Source: Casuarius casuarius (lineage: Eukaryota; Chordata; Aves; Casuariiformes; Casuariidae). From it: a stretch of DNA of 64,000 nucleotides. Below, piece by piece: positions 45,991-58,620 of the stretch (within the stretch, counting starts at the first letter, position 1; each line of letters begins with the position of its first letter). The position numbers and the translations under genes are program-made. The DNA is taken from positions 3,265,581 through 3,329,580 of the forward strand of contig PTFA01000028.1 in assembly GCA_003342895.1 (NCBI GenBank). The letters run 5' to 3'. Under the pieces are notes generated by a model. That model saw only the letters and a program-made list of their open reading frames with translations. It was not told the DNA's origin and searched no databases.

Positions 45991-48900
45991 AACTCATAAT
46001 GACAGAGGCAGTTAATTTAAAGCTAATTGAGAAATCTCTTCCCAGCCTTCACACAATAAAACAAGGTGTCAGACCTCAGCTGGCATTTGCACCGTGGCAG
46101 GAGGGAAATGGCCAGAATCAGGCTGCAAAAGCTGCCACCTCATTCTCACTTCAGACACACAAGGCGTCCGAACCCTTCCACGCTCATGGTTTCAGCAGCA
46201 CCTCAGCCCATAAACAAGAACTGCCAAGGGGGAGTGCCTGCAGCTAGGAATAGAGATGAATCCTACAGCTAAATAAAGGCTGCGTCTTTAACAAGAATAA
46301 TTATCGAGCGGGGGCATGTAAGCGTGGCGCTCTGAACGGCTGCCCGCTGGCACGGGCTGGTGCCGACTTCCTAAACCAGGGCCTGCCCCCAGGCAGAGGT
46401 AGGTGAGAGGGTGCGGGTGCCCCCAGGCACTGCCCTGAGGCCGGTATCTGGAGAAACCGGGTTACTAGGGCACTGCGATTCCCTCACCCCCAGAGAAGGG
46501 TTGGGTTTTATCCCGGGCCTGCTGCACTCTGACGCCCTCCCTGGCTTTTATATGGAAGATAGTGCTACATCGAGGCCTATGGCTGCTACTGCAAGAAAGT
46601 GAGTACTTGGTGCTTCAAAGCAATAGAGAAAGAGGGATAGGCACACCAGCTGTCGACACACAACTAGCATCAGATCCTGGAAAATAATGTCAGCCGTTCC
46701 ACTGTAAATCCAGTCCCTGCGCTGGGTGGTGCCACAAGCAGCTGGAGGGCAGGAGATCCCAGCAGAAAGCGCACAATCTGCAGAGCCGCGAGTGCTCAGC
46801 TGGTTTCGGCCACCCAGGCATTGCTCACAACTGCTGCTTTGCCTCATTGCAGAGCAGGTAGATGCTGTCGACTGCATCTCTTAACCTGCATTGCTGACAG
46901 GTCTTAGCATGCTAAGTCGGTCCTGCTGTTCTGCACCACTGCACTCCTAAGCTTCAGGGGGACTCGTGGTCCTCAGCTTCCTCCAAGGATCAGCTTCTAT
47001 CATTTGTTAAGCCTTCACTTGCATCTCCATGTTCCTCCTCCCTTCAAGACCCTCTCCTCATGTCTACACTGGCTTTCCTGCAACCTTTCTAAGCTCAGCA
47101 GAACTTGCTGTGGACCACTGACCACGCTCTCACCACCACTTTGAACAAACTTTCAGATTTTTTTAAAATAAGGAATTCTAAAAGGTAGCAAAATGCCACT
47201 AGAAGAACTTCCACATGCTGCCAAATTGTTGTTTTCCCTATCCCATATCTGAAAACTGATTTTCCCAAAGGCCTCAACTTTTGGGAGAGGTTTCCCATTG
47301 ACTCCCAAACATATGCCCAAAATACGAGATAAAAGGGATTTCTTTTTTTTTTTTTTTGTTACAATTTTAGGAAAGGATGGCAAGACCTGAATTGTCTCCC
47401 CTTCATGCTATGGAAGCCACAACTGCCTTCCCCATATGTATTTGAGCTAGAGTCATCGGCACTTTCTATAGCAGAGAAGTTGCTCAGTATAAGTACTTCT
47501 TCTCCTGGATTGAGGGTGCAGCTCCTGGTTACAGCAAGCTGATTTAAGAGATGCCCACCTTTCCCTGCCTCAGGCCACACATCGCAATCCCTAAACAACG
47601 CCTGGTCACGTTCTCTGCAGGGGCAATGAAACTGTGGCTTTGCTCCAAGCCAGGTCAGGCATTCAGGCTGAACCTTGCCCCACCCCCCCCTTTTTGCTCA
47701 TTTGTTTTGGAAAACATAAAATGGAACAACACTTTCAGAGCAAGATTTTTCACTCTTTTTAAGGAAGCCAAATATTTCTAACTTGTGAACGAGTCTCAAC
47801 TCCTGTGTACAGATAAAAGGACTGGAATCGTTAGCACTCTCTTTGCTTTCATTGGCTGCGGATCTGACCCTCTGCTTCCACCTAAGTTATGGTCTGGACA
47901 CCAAGTGTTTTATAAACTGTGAAGAGTAATCTAAGAAGTAGATGAACATATTCACATCCTTATTTTCGCCAGACTCATTCTCTGGCTAATGCTGCAAAGT
48001 TATAGAATTATTAATGTCTTATAAATACATATTACCACAGATATTCCTACATAAGTGCACTGTAAAATACGCTATGGCAAATTGTAATCTTTACGAAACT
48101 GAGTGAATGAGAGAAACAGTTTTATTTTTTTAGAAATTTGGAAATCCTTAAGAACATGATGAAGAGGATTTGCAATGCTGGTAGATTTATCAAATTCCTA
48201 CTCTAACAGAGCAAAGCAAATTAGCCGTGAAAGCAATATCACAGACCTGAAAAAAAGTCCATCTCATCAGAGAGCTGTGGAAATGAACAGCAAACTAATC
48301 TGCAGGGTGCAGAAAGTGTGAGATTAGTTCAGTAGAACAGGAAGATTTAATTAAAGACATATACAAACCAAACTGCAAAGCATGTAGTACTCTGGTTTTG
48401 AAGAGCTTGGGAAAGAGAGCCATTAGCAGAAGGTGGGAAAGAAGGCATGAAAGCTGGGGAATAGGGAGGACTGGCAGTCAGTTGCAGTGTTGAGGGCTGA
48501 TTGCTTCCCCAGGGAAGGCTGAGGTACAGTGGAGGCAGTTTGGGGTAAAAAAAGGGCAACTGAGGTAAAGGATCCTGTTCTTACCTGAATTTTAGGTTTA
48601 TCACTGTCACCATAGGGCCAGCCCAGCTCTCTCAAGGCTAAAAGAAAGCACCCACAAAAGCAAGTAGCAGAATGCATCAGAACAGCATTTGGCTCCAAGA
48701 AGAAAAAATGATCAAGGGTCGTATTTCTTTCTTAGCTACAGAAGTGCAAGCTCATTGCTTTCAGCCCAGTCAAGAGCAGTGGTTGTTCCGTACAACACAA
48801 GGAACTGATTTGTGCATTTGGAGAGCATGGAAATTAGATGTTAATCTTTCCTAGTCCTCTAGGATCTGGTTGTGCAGTGATTTGCAATGATGATTTTCCT

Positions 48901-49059
48901 GAGACAAATGTTATGACTGCTGTGACAGCGTTTCAATGATGTATATACACGGAATATGCAGGGACACCAAGGCATCATTTTGTGTAGTTTTGACGGTAAT
49001 ATTTTACAATGCTAAATTCCGCAGAACTCATTCATTACCGGGAGCTCAACTGTCTCTTA
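45991..49059. other. Non-coding stretch with homopolymer runs and a GC-rich segment
   Basis: A TAAT-rich part at 45995-46060 (gcagttaatttaaagctaattgag) is followed by a GC/CpG-richer segment at 46300-46560. A T15 run at 47343-47357 and a C8 run at 47683-47690 are present. The 109-codon minus frame at 46548-46877 has no recognisable domain. Confidence 0.45.
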
Positions 49060-49200
49060 AAAGGAATGGCACCTTCAACCCCTCCCGCTGCAAGGCCCCA
49101 AGCGAGCACACGGCCGCAGGAGCTGAGCGTTCCTCCAGAGCTCCCAAGCGCGAAGGGGCAGCACGTGCCAGGCGAGCTGCATTTTGGGGTGAGGTCCTTC
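49060..49200. promoter_or_regulatory. Short CpG-rich patch
   Basis: Clustered CpGs (ctcccgctgcaagg, aagcgagcacacggccgcagg, caagcgcgaaggggcagcacg) in otherwise AT-rich DNA. Two overlapping + frames of 94-95 codons reflect composition. Possible small regulatory island. Confidence 0.2.
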
Positions 49201-52200
49201 TTGCACCTTGCCAGCTTTGCTAGTTGTTTAGCAGCAGGAGTGGCCCATAGGTCATCGCAACTGTGTCCCTTCCAGAACGGTTTGTTTGCTTAGTGCCGAC
49301 AGCACGTGGGGAGCTTGGGAAGGAGGACGCCATTGCCAGTTCTTATGCAGGAAGCACTGTGTGGGGAGCCGGCTTGTGCAAATCCTTCCTTGCTTTACAG
49401 TGAGTCACTAGCTGAGCTTATTAATTTAGCTCCAATAGCTCTTCAGATGACAGTCTATTTCAGGCAGAAAAGAACTATGTAGCTGCTGTATGAGCGAGGA
49501 AAGAAATTGCTTGGTGATAGCCAAGATACAAATCTTTTTGGAACAAAAAGAGATTTCTTTCTTTCTCACAGCTATTTGTTTGAGCTGTGAAGAACAACTC
49601 ACTCAGAACAGAGAGCACAGCATGTAAATGCAGTATCAAGGCCACAATGGCTATAGCAAGTGAAATGCTATATACCTGAGCCAAATTACTGAATGTGAGC
49701 AAAGGACTGAACAGCTGACTAATGGGGAAATCAGATGTTTATTTATTTTTTTTCCTTGGGAAAGCAAATTGGATTTCTGTACATTTTCATTTTCCACGTT
49801 TGTTGGGCCCCAATAATCTTAAATTCCCCAATATGTGAAAGGTTTTGTTTCCAATGTGCTGTGTTATCTTGCTGCCGCTGCTTTTAGTTCAATAGATTCT
49901 ACTCATTTAAGCCTGGCACATCAAAATGGGCTGTGTTTTGTCTGGCTGCCAGAGTTCACCTTAAGCAGATGCTAATCGAGGTTGTAAAATGGATGTGTCT
50001 GTGTGTGTGTGCATGAATGTAAATGAGATCAAGAGGAATAGATATACAGCTGGATGAAAAAAACACAGGATCTTTTTGAAAACAACTCAGAGGAAGCCAG
50101 AGGGAATTTATACTGGTGATTAAAATTTGAGGAGACGGCACATCACGTGTCAAGCAGAGGAAATGTGGAAAGGGAATAAAATTACAGTGTCAGTCTCTGT
50201 AAGTAGTTGGCACACGTTAGAAAGGAGGAGAATTTATGACAGCCTTCTGGGCATGGTCTGCCCAAAGGGCATCAGGAAATGCTGATTTCCTGCCCTGCAA
50301 GTCCCAGCTACTCGGCTACGGCTGGCATTGCGCCCGGGGCAAACTGCTGTGCAGGAGGCAGCAGGCTGTGCTGGACTGGGCATGGTAATACCCACCAAAC
50401 ACTCACTGAAAAGGCATGTTTTGGTGCTCTATTCATCCGCTCCCTCCTCCTCCTGTTCCTGCTCCTTCATTCCATCTGACACAGTCACCTCCAGCCTCAG
50501 GCTCCTCCAGCACACATCAAAACAAAATCCCCTTGCAAACGGGTTCGGTTTCAGCAGCTCCATTGGCTTATGTACTTGAAGATGTTTGAATTTCCTGTCA
50601 CTTTGGGTGCTGCCAGAAATTTTCTTCGGCTTTTTCTCTACACTTGTAATTAAGACAGCATAGTGGTTCTTCGTAAAAAGGCTGCTTGAAAGATTCTCAG
50701 CAGAGGAACAATAGAAATTGTACAGGTAGTGCCCTGCAGATTTCCGTTCTCATAAGGTTCATCAAAGTATTCTAGGAATTCAAGCCTATGTATATGGCCC
50801 CTTTCTATTTCCAGATGCCCTTGTGAAAAGTTACAGGCAAACACAAAATTTTAATCCTATGAAATACCGCTGTAGGCTTATTTTTTGGTAGAACATTTCC
50901 CAGCAATACAAAATTATTTTTGCTTCTGCTAACGTTTCCATTTATTCTCTGCATATTGCAGGTCAAAAAAGAATTCTTTCTAATCAGAGGATCTCAACTC
51001 AAATATCATATGTTGTGTGTTACTTTTACCCGTTGTCAGGTAAAAAGATTACTGCATTAAGAAGACCAGCATGACACAAAAACATCATTAATAAAAGATT
51101 GCCACTTCCTGTCACCAGTAAGATAAAAAGAAATTGGTTGTGCCATCATTATGATGGGAAAAGGAAAGCCGTTTCACGTTTTGCAATGGCTGAGAGAGAT
51201 GGCTGGAGAGACAGAGATCTGTGCAGTAATCAATATCACAACAAAAGGCTGTAAGCCAGGATGGAGTAATGTCCTAAATAAGACTGGAAAACATTTCTGT
51301 TCCTCTTCAGCATTAGGCAATATTTGGATGAGACTTTGCGCAAGGTGTAGCTTAGAGTTCAGATTGGAGGCTGCATTGAGATTAGGGCTTAGTGCTGGCA
51401 AAAATTCCAAAATCTGTACTGTCAGATTTCATCCAAAAATAAAGACACCAGGAAAATCATTGATCTTATGAGACCCCTGCCATCTTGAGAAGCAGAAAAT
51501 CTCTTATGCTTTCTTCCATTTTGGTCTGTATCTAAATAAGAGTCAAGCAGAAAGAGTAAACTGAAGCCATAAAGTCAGGAATTTCTGACTCTGATCCAGG
51601 CATATTGTTGTGGGGCGAAATTGTATGGAAAGAGCATTTAAAACCTGGAATTTTGGATTTGCTTTGTAAAGAAAACTATGACAGCTGTGCACTTCAGAAG
51701 TGTATCTGGATTTCCCCCAAATTAAACTTCTTCTGGCTAGTGTAGCTCTATAGTTATGGATCAGAACATTTTGTGAGATTAAAAGAGTTATTCCTTTTCA
51801 ATAAAAATGGCCTATAATAGCACAAAATGCTGTGTGCATATAGAAGTGCACGTTTATGCATATTTATACACATAAAGAATAATAAAAGTAGACATACAGA
51901 CATTAATAGCATTCCATACAGAATATTAATTTTAGCCATAATTGCTAGGTAAATTAAGTCTATTTATAGGATTTTTTAAATATTGACCTTTTTACAGCAA
52001 ATTTTTTAAATATAGCTCTCAGGACAGTGCATGTAACAGCAAACTGAACAAGAGTGTTGCTGGTTGCTGTGGACATAAGATTATAGAGGAAGCTCTCAAA
52101 AAATTAACACCAAGCTTCTGATGGCTACACAGATATAATCAGTGAGTTGTGGCACAGCCTATATTGCTGCTTATAAATAACTCTGGCTCTTTTTACACAT

Positions 52201-52299
52201 TATTTCCCACAACTTTTGATTTAGGCAGAACAATAACCTGCACGCAGCTAGATAACTGTTCTAGCCAAAAGCTCTGAGAGCAATGTAGTCTCTTAATGA
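49201..52299. other. AT-rich non-coding stretch with a (GT)n microsatellite
   Basis: A short (TG)n run lies at about 49995-50012. A 13-base word attttttaaatat is repeated at 51971-51983 and 52001-52013. No gene or transposon is recognisable. The 106-codon + frame at 51151-51471 has no conserved features. Confidence 0.5.
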
Positions 52300-52400
52300 C
52301 ACTCAAATGTTAGTTCAGAGACGTTATCATAAAATTAATTACATTCCCTACAAGACACCCTTCATGTTAATTTTGATGGCTGTCTTATTGATTGCCTCCT
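52300..52400. promoter_or_regulatory. CNE-like block upstream of the CpG cluster
   Basis: Contains cataaaattaattacattcc and catgttaattttgatggctg, dense homeodomain-type words in non-repetitive sequence. It lies about 450 bases before the CpG-rich cluster, so if that cluster is a promoter this could be a proximal enhancer. This is inference from texture and position. Confidence 0.2.
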
Positions 52401-52829
52401 GAATTCGTCATGGTGCTGGCTTGCCTGGGTCTCGGTCAGGCTCTGTCAGGAGTGCTCCCGCCCTGGGCTAGCTGCCAGCCTCCGAGACACCGCACACGAG
52501 AAGAGGTCAGAACTACCAGGGGCCGGCTGAGGACGTACGGCCCTCCGCTGAGCTGAAGGAGCACGTCATTAGGGCAAAAATACTACGTTTGCTGAATTTC
52601 TTTTCATGAGGTAGTTATCTAGTTGATGATGAGTAAGTTCAGGAGACAGGCTCCCTGCTCTAACCTCTCCGAGGGATCAGCACTGAAATGTCATTTCTCA
52701 CAAAAAGAGAGAGAGAGAGACTGGCTAGAACAGGTGAAGGCAGAAAACACTGAAAGAGAACCGAGAAACTCATTAGCTGGGTTTTTCTGCCCTCATACCT
52801 CTTCACACTGTCAGCTCGCACCTTCTCCC

Positions 52830-53010
52830 TGCCCGCAGCGCCTCTCGGCAGTGCGCTGAGCCCCGCTGACGGTCGCCCCGGCTCTGGGGCAGCAGGCACG
52901 GCCACCCCCCGGGACGGGGCACGGCACAACCGAGCGGCGGAGGGCGCGGGGGGCTCCCAGCGCAGCGAGCGCTGTGCAGGCTCCCCTCTGCACGACCTGG
53001 CCGAGGCGCC
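52830..53010. promoter_or_regulatory. CpG-island-like segment (first of a pair)
   Basis: High GC with very dense CpG (ctgacggtcgccccggctc, ccgggacggggcacggc, aaccgagcggcggagggcgcgg, cagcgcagcgagcgctg). This is the most CpG-dense stretch in the window. Minus-strand frames of 68 and 154 codons cross it without recognisable domains. A short (GA)n run lies just upstream at 52706-52720. It is the best promoter candidate, but direction and product are unknown. Confidence 0.4.
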
Positions 53011-53479
53011 CCAACATGTGTCTCTGCTCTCCCTGCTAGAAACCACCGGCTTTGAGTGCCTCACGGGACAGCACTTATCGTGTCTACCCAGGGGTATTTT
53101 TACCTGCTTTACATTGGACATCAATACAAGTAATCTATGGCAAATAGCAGTGTTATGTCAAAATTTTTTTGGCGTTAGGACCACCCACTATCAATATTAA
53201 ACAGTCAGTTAAAAAACATCCTATACTTTGTGCCTCAGCTTTGTGTAGCACCCAGCACGTGTTCCAGATTGTAGTTTCAAAGAGCTTCTTCGAAAGTAAT
53301 TCCCATTCTAGCCATGGAAGGATCTCAGTAGCACATCCAACCGTCAGATCACTTCACAGAAAATTTATTTTGACCTTTATACTGTTAAACAAGGGGAAAA
53401 TGTTTATTTCTTTGCACATATTCTCGGCCCTCTGCTTTTCCATTACCAGCACAGATTGGTTTCTATGGTGTGGTGAAAC

Positions 53480-53575
53480 TTTCTGAATGAGCCGAAGACC
53501 ACAGGTAGCTTGGGAGCCAAGCAGAAGCAGCTGCCAATTCAATTACACCGTCTGCAGGACAAAGGTTAATTAAAA
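53480..53575. promoter_or_regulatory. CNE-like block between the two CpG-rich segments
   Basis: Complex sequence with an RUNX-like accacag and a TAAT-type end (ctgccaattcaattacaccg, gacaaaggttaattaaaag, the former including a CCAAT-like ccaattc). Its place between two CpG-rich segments makes a proximal regulatory element plausible but unproven. Confidence 0.2.
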
Positions 53576-53639
53576 GAGAAGTGGCTGAGCAGTGGTTGCC
53601 TGGCCAGAAGGCTCCTCAGTAAACCTGCGGATAATCTCA

Positions 53640-54320
53640 TCATTCCAAGTTGGAAACCAACGTGCAGCGAGCAGCGCTGCGAGCTGGCTCCCAGCGAGGC
53701 CGAGACGGCTCCGCGCCTGCAGGCGCTCCCGCTGACACTCGCCGTCGGCAGCCCTTTTCCACGGATCTGGCTATTTGCCTTTTCCTCGGAGACGCTTTCA
53801 TCAGGCTTTACACAAACACCGGCTTCCCTTCTGGAAAGACATTCCCCAGCTCCGCCAGGGCTTACTAAGCCCACGCTGGGTGAAATCTAGAGGCGGTTTT
53901 GCAGGAAGCTGGGTGGAAAGGCTCGAGCAGCCCTGCCTGGCCCTGGTGGTCTCTGGGCCAGTTTGGGAAGGGCACGTGGGTGAGCCAGGCTTTCTTCCAC
54001 CAGGGCGAAAATGCCAGTGCGGGGATCGGCAGCGGTTTCTGCTGCGGGGGCTCCAGGGAACTGCCTCCGCGCGGCAGAGCCAGCCAGGGCGGCCACGGGG
54101 CAAGCACCACTCCGGGCAGCCGACAGAGGGGCGGCAAAGCCCAGCAAGGTGCCCCCGCCACACGTGTGGGGCCAGGGGCTGCAAGGAGGGTCCCTCAGGG
54201 GAGCGCTGGGGCTCCTCTTGCCAGCAAGGGGAAGGTGCCTTGCGCCAGCGGAGTGGGCCGGGGCAGAAAGGAGGAATTTGCTCGGTGCTGAGGAAGGGAA
54301 GAAGGGCTCTGTGTGCGAGG
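53640..54320. promoter_or_regulatory. CpG-island-like segment (second of a pair)
   Basis: About 680 bases of GC-rich DNA, most CpG-dense at 53660-53800 (gtgcagcgagcagcgctgcgag, gaggccgagacggctccgcgcc, ctcgccgtcggcag) and again at 54000-54130. The longest open frames in the window lie here: 283 codons on the minus strand at 53801-54652 and 223 codons on the plus strand. Both are Pro/Ser/Arg/Gly-rich, overlap each other in several registers and carry no domain, so composition explains them. It may be a CpG island of an unannotated transcript. Confidence 0.35.
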
Positions 54321-54759
54321 GGATGGGAGGGAACAGGCCACACATCCCGTGCCAGGGAGTCATTTTGTCCTTGTCCTGGGGCAGCAAAATTCGTTTTTTT
54401 CTGTGCTTCAGGGACACTCAAGCCACCCCTGCCGCTTCCAGTGTAATATAATTCAGTGACAACAGGATGAGGGTGAGGTCTAGCTATGACAGCAGGACAG
54501 TCGAGGGTCATCTTGCTTTTGTAGGTGCTACCCACAGCTAAGGAGCTTATATTGGTCTCATTGGCAGGAAGGCGAGATGAGTCATTTCTGTAGCAATCCA
54601 AGCAAAAAGAAAAAGGACAGCTCCTACTTTGACGTCCTTCCCTAATATGCAATGGTCATAATGAACAGCACGGGTTTTCTATTCAGCCTCATATTTCTGA
54701 ACTTTGACTTTCATTTCTTTTTGTATGGAGAGTCCCTGCAGCTCATTTTTCTCTTTACT

Positions 54760-55080
54760 ATTGTGGCAATTTTTCTAAAATTAAAATGTTAATTGAAATC
54801 TGAATTAGAATCTGATTGCAATCTAAACTGAATAGAGGAGCTGTGACTTTCCAGTTTTCTGCAATCATAAAATTACATGGCTGAGAGAGCTAAATCTAAT
54901 TGTGTGGGGATTTTTTTTTAAATCTCTTCCTGCTTCTGCACTTGGTTTCGTACTCTAATAAGCCCAAACTCAGGAGGCATTTCTAATCAAATAGCTGGAA
55001 TTTCATGTCTGATTATGGACGCATATTTGTAAGAAGAAATAATCTGGGAAACAACTGGGGTTGGAGGAGCATTTCTAAAT
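54760..55080. promoter_or_regulatory. CNE-like AT-rich block
   Basis: Non-repetitive sequence rich in homeodomain-like words (aaatgttaattgaaatc, gaatctgattgcaatc, ctaatcaaatagctgg, gtctgattatgg). This is the texture of many deeply conserved enhancers. It is not a known repeat as far as I can tell. Conservation is untested. Confidence 0.25.
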
Positions 55081-55507
55081 GATATGTATCTAATTTCTCC
55101 CAGCTGATAGCATTTTCAGCATTTCTTGGCTGTATTAGATTTGTATTCAGCGCACAGCTTTAAATGGTAGTGGCCCGAGAGAATGCGTTACTGTTCCTAC
55201 AGCAGAGCAATAAAAATGTCAGCAATGGGTTTGATATTCAGTACTATAAACTGTACTTGGTGTGGAAGCCCCAGCAACACTGGGCTTGTTCCAGGCACCG
55301 ATTCAGTGAATCGCCTGGTCTCCTGCCTAATTTTAAGCACACAAGTAGTGCCACTAAAACTATGGAGAATATGCTGGAGAAAATACATAGAAAGGCCTTC
55401 AGGGGTCTGAGTACAAGGACTCATTTTTAAGCAGCTGCTGGATTTTGTAAGGTGCAAAAGGCAGTCACGTTGCAAAGGCTCCCTTCTGCGTGGCTGGAGT
55501 CTTATAG
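55081..55507. other. Non-coding stretch, nothing recognised
   Basis: Short AT-rich to mixed stretch. Overlapping frames of 75-92 codons near 55164-55475 on both strands have no motif. Confidence 0.5.
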
Positions 55508-55640
55508 CCTGATTCTGGACGCAGTCATGAGGGTGACAAAGCTCCTCTTGATTTTATCGATAAAGACTTAGGTCCTGATACAAAGTCCTTGGAAAAAGGT
55601 TTTATTGGCTTCAGCAGGTAGACCAAGACTAATCCTCTTT
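55508..55640. repeat. Ancient amniote palindromic repeat
   Basis: The words gcctgattctggacgcagt, then ggtcctgatacaaagtccttgg, then attggcttcagcagg follow the layout of old sauropsid repeats of the type cctgatccaaagccc...attgacttcagtggg. Two related modules seem to sit side by side. The copy is divergent. I cannot assign a family name. Confidence 0.45.
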
Positions 55641-58620
55641 TGCTTTGGTCATTTAACTGAATTGTCTATTTTGGGGGTTTAGCCACTCTTGACTTTGTCT
55701 CTGAGCAATAGAGCTGGTGAGATGGGCACCTCTGGAGGCCAAGGGAGGCTGCAGTTGAGATCACACCCCTTTGGTCACTGCTTGTCTCTCCTGCCTGCCG
55801 GGACGGCTGGGCAGGCTGCGTGCCTTCCCCAGGCGCCTCTTTTTATCAGCATGACTCCAGGCTGTGTGTGGATCTCACATGCAATTCAGCAACTTCACTT
55901 GCCATCGGGTCAGTAGGGGTTCAGGGACTTTGGCAATTTAAATGAGATGTTCAGAGTCCCCCTGGAAGAAGCTATGCATGATTTCTGTAGCAGGGTACAA
56001 TGAGGATTACTCAGACAAGCTCTTTAGTAATTTTTGAGCTATCAGCTCTGGAAATTGTCATTGCCTACAAACAATATGCTAGCGACAAGAAGAATTGTTA
56101 TTTGTATGCAAATTTGCTGCAGTCTTATCATGCCATGTTACAAAAAAAGACCTATTAAAAATAAATCTGTATAAAAATATTATTGGGCCACTGTCTGCAT
56201 CAGATGAGAGCCTCACTTCATGTAGGTTATAAAGCCACGGAGCTACCTGCCAGCGGAAGTGGAAAGTACTGTTAGAGTCATTTCTTTCCTGAGCAAACTT
56301 GCTGGTGGTCACAGACTTTGGCCAACCCCAATTGCTGTTCCATACGGCTCTAAATTGGCTGCTTTAGGAAAAGGTCATATTGTGGTATCAATTACTTGCT
56401 ACTACCTGGAAAATTTAATTTCATGCCCTGCAGTAGGTCTGCTTTCTTCTCTACTATGATTGGCAACTGTTTCCCTGTTGGTAACTGGAATAGCTCATTT
56501 ACTTGAAGTGATTAAAACCCAGAAGCTCACTGATTTGGAAGGGCAGCTTCAGGGTGCTACCATATCCCAGAGAGCTCTTGCACAAATGCAAGATGCACAG
56601 ATGAACAGGACAAAAGCTACTTCTTGCCCTTTACAGAACCTCTTAAGAAATTGTATTGTTCACGATTTGTGTCACATCAGTCCACTCCTTGTCATCCAGC
56701 TGGTGTTTAGCTAACATATTGTGTTTGTTTCCTGCAGGTTAATAGTACAAAATGAAAACTGGGGGAAATCAGTGGGCTAAGAAAGAGTCCAATCAGTTGC
56801 CAAATCTTTTCTCTCTCTTAGAAGCCTCTTAGGAGCTTCTTAAACAGCTGGTTTGTATTTTAAAAGATCTGTTCTAGTGCCATTTCCAAGATCCAGAAAG
56901 CTAGGCCTTCATTTATTCTCAGAAATTGTTTCCTTCCCAGAGGATATATTATGTCATTGATTTTAAAGTGGAACTACTAATCAAAGTAATGGGGGATTTC
57001 TGCTTGAAAATTGTTTATGCAATATAGGCAGTGACAAGGATTAAAAAAAGGTGCACAGAAGTGAACCTGATCCTTCTCCACATGACCAGATTATGGTTTA
57101 TGTTTCCCCTGATGTGTTTTCATGACATACAAGAAACTCTTCCAACCCCATGAGGAGCAAGGATTTGAGAGATCTGTGAAGATCCATAATAAGGAACTAC
57201 TAATAATTGTTTGGGTGAAGAGAGGCTTATTTAAAAATAATTAGCAGTTACTATGACAGTAGACTTTCACTAATCCAAGTTCTCTGGGACTCTTCTCAGA
57301 GTTCAGATTAGAGAAAATTCTAACAATTGCATTTGGTGGCTGCAACAGAAGTCCGCAGCCTGCAGGTGTGCTATGGGGGCCTTCCACAGGGAACAAGTAT
57401 TTTGGCATAATACAAAACAATTAGACATTATTTGAAAAGTATTTATATCAGGCACAAATACTCTTGTGGTGGTAGCAGGATGAAAAGCATTTGATATGGC
57501 AACAAGTTAGTGTCTGCCTAACTAAACTGTATTGATTACTGAGTTCTAGGATCAAGTGTTTCTTTACTAGCAGCCAGAAGGTTTAGCTTCTGCTCACCTT
57601 TGAATTCAGACCAAAGTGTCCAATCTAATTTTCCATGCATGTTTGAGTCCTGCATGCATGCATTGCTGTCAATGTGTTCAACGTTGCTCTACAGGTAGAG
57701 TTTACTCAGTAATGGATATATGTCTGTCACAGGAAGTTTACAATACAGAGATCTGCTCTAAAGCTCCTGGAAGCCACTAAAACACTTATTAAGCCCTGGA
57801 TCAGAAGCTGGGAGCCCAGACTAAATTTTCTTTTTGAAGCTTCTTCAGTAAAAAGCAGTACAGAGAAAGGAACGAATAAGGAGGGCAACTCTACACATTA
57901 TCTCTTTTCTCTTCTGAAAATCGTACTGCTCCAAAGAGCAGCCAAGTTGCTAGCACCAGATGCTGAAGCTCTGGTCTTATCTGGAAGATAAATGTTTTTT
58001 GGAGGCAAGTGATGATCACCTTTCACTTCATAAGACTGCATCCTCATCTGTTGTAAGTCTCCAGAGGAACTAGTAACAGCTAAGCCTGCACAATCCTTTG
58101 ACAATTCTGGATACTTGTTTTGCAGCCCACCTCTATGAGACTGAACTCTGGGCTTTGTAAGCCTCGCCAAGCATCGTCACCTCCAGTTGCAGCCATGTAG
58201 TAGCAGCTCCAAGGCACTTGATGAAACAAGCAGATAAAGCTTCGTATTTCCTCCTCTGCCCAGAGGTTACATTGAACAAGCAGACTCAGTGGCCATGTCC
58301 TCGCAAGTCTGTGATCTGCCTTTGGACCTGTCCAGTCATGCTTCCATGCATATCGCCCCATCAGCCTTCCTGGCCATTCACAGGAAGAGTGAGCCTGAGT
58401 TAGATTTAGCATCTCCCCAAGACAGGAGATTTCAGGCCTGATGATCAAGCACTTTCGCAACACTCAAGGCAAAAAATGGCTGTGAATAAAGTGGTAAACT
58501 AAATGCAGAGACATATGCTTGTCCTTTTCAAAGCAATGAGATATTTCACATGTTTGAAAGCACATATGCATTCATGCACTTTGTTGGATGTCAGCCTAAA
58601 TTCACCTTTTGCCTATCCCT
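55641..58620. other. AT-rich non-coding stretch
   Basis: About 3 kb with no recognisable gene. A tgcatgcatgca run lies at 57652-57663. The 127-codon minus frame at 58080-58463 has no domain. No repeat was assigned. Confidence 0.5.

Noticed and set aside
53801..54652. 283-codon minus-strand frame, the longest in the window
   Set aside because: It lies in GC-rich DNA where stops are rare, overlaps long frames in other registers on both strands, is Pro/Ser/Arg-rich low complexity, and has no recognisable domain.
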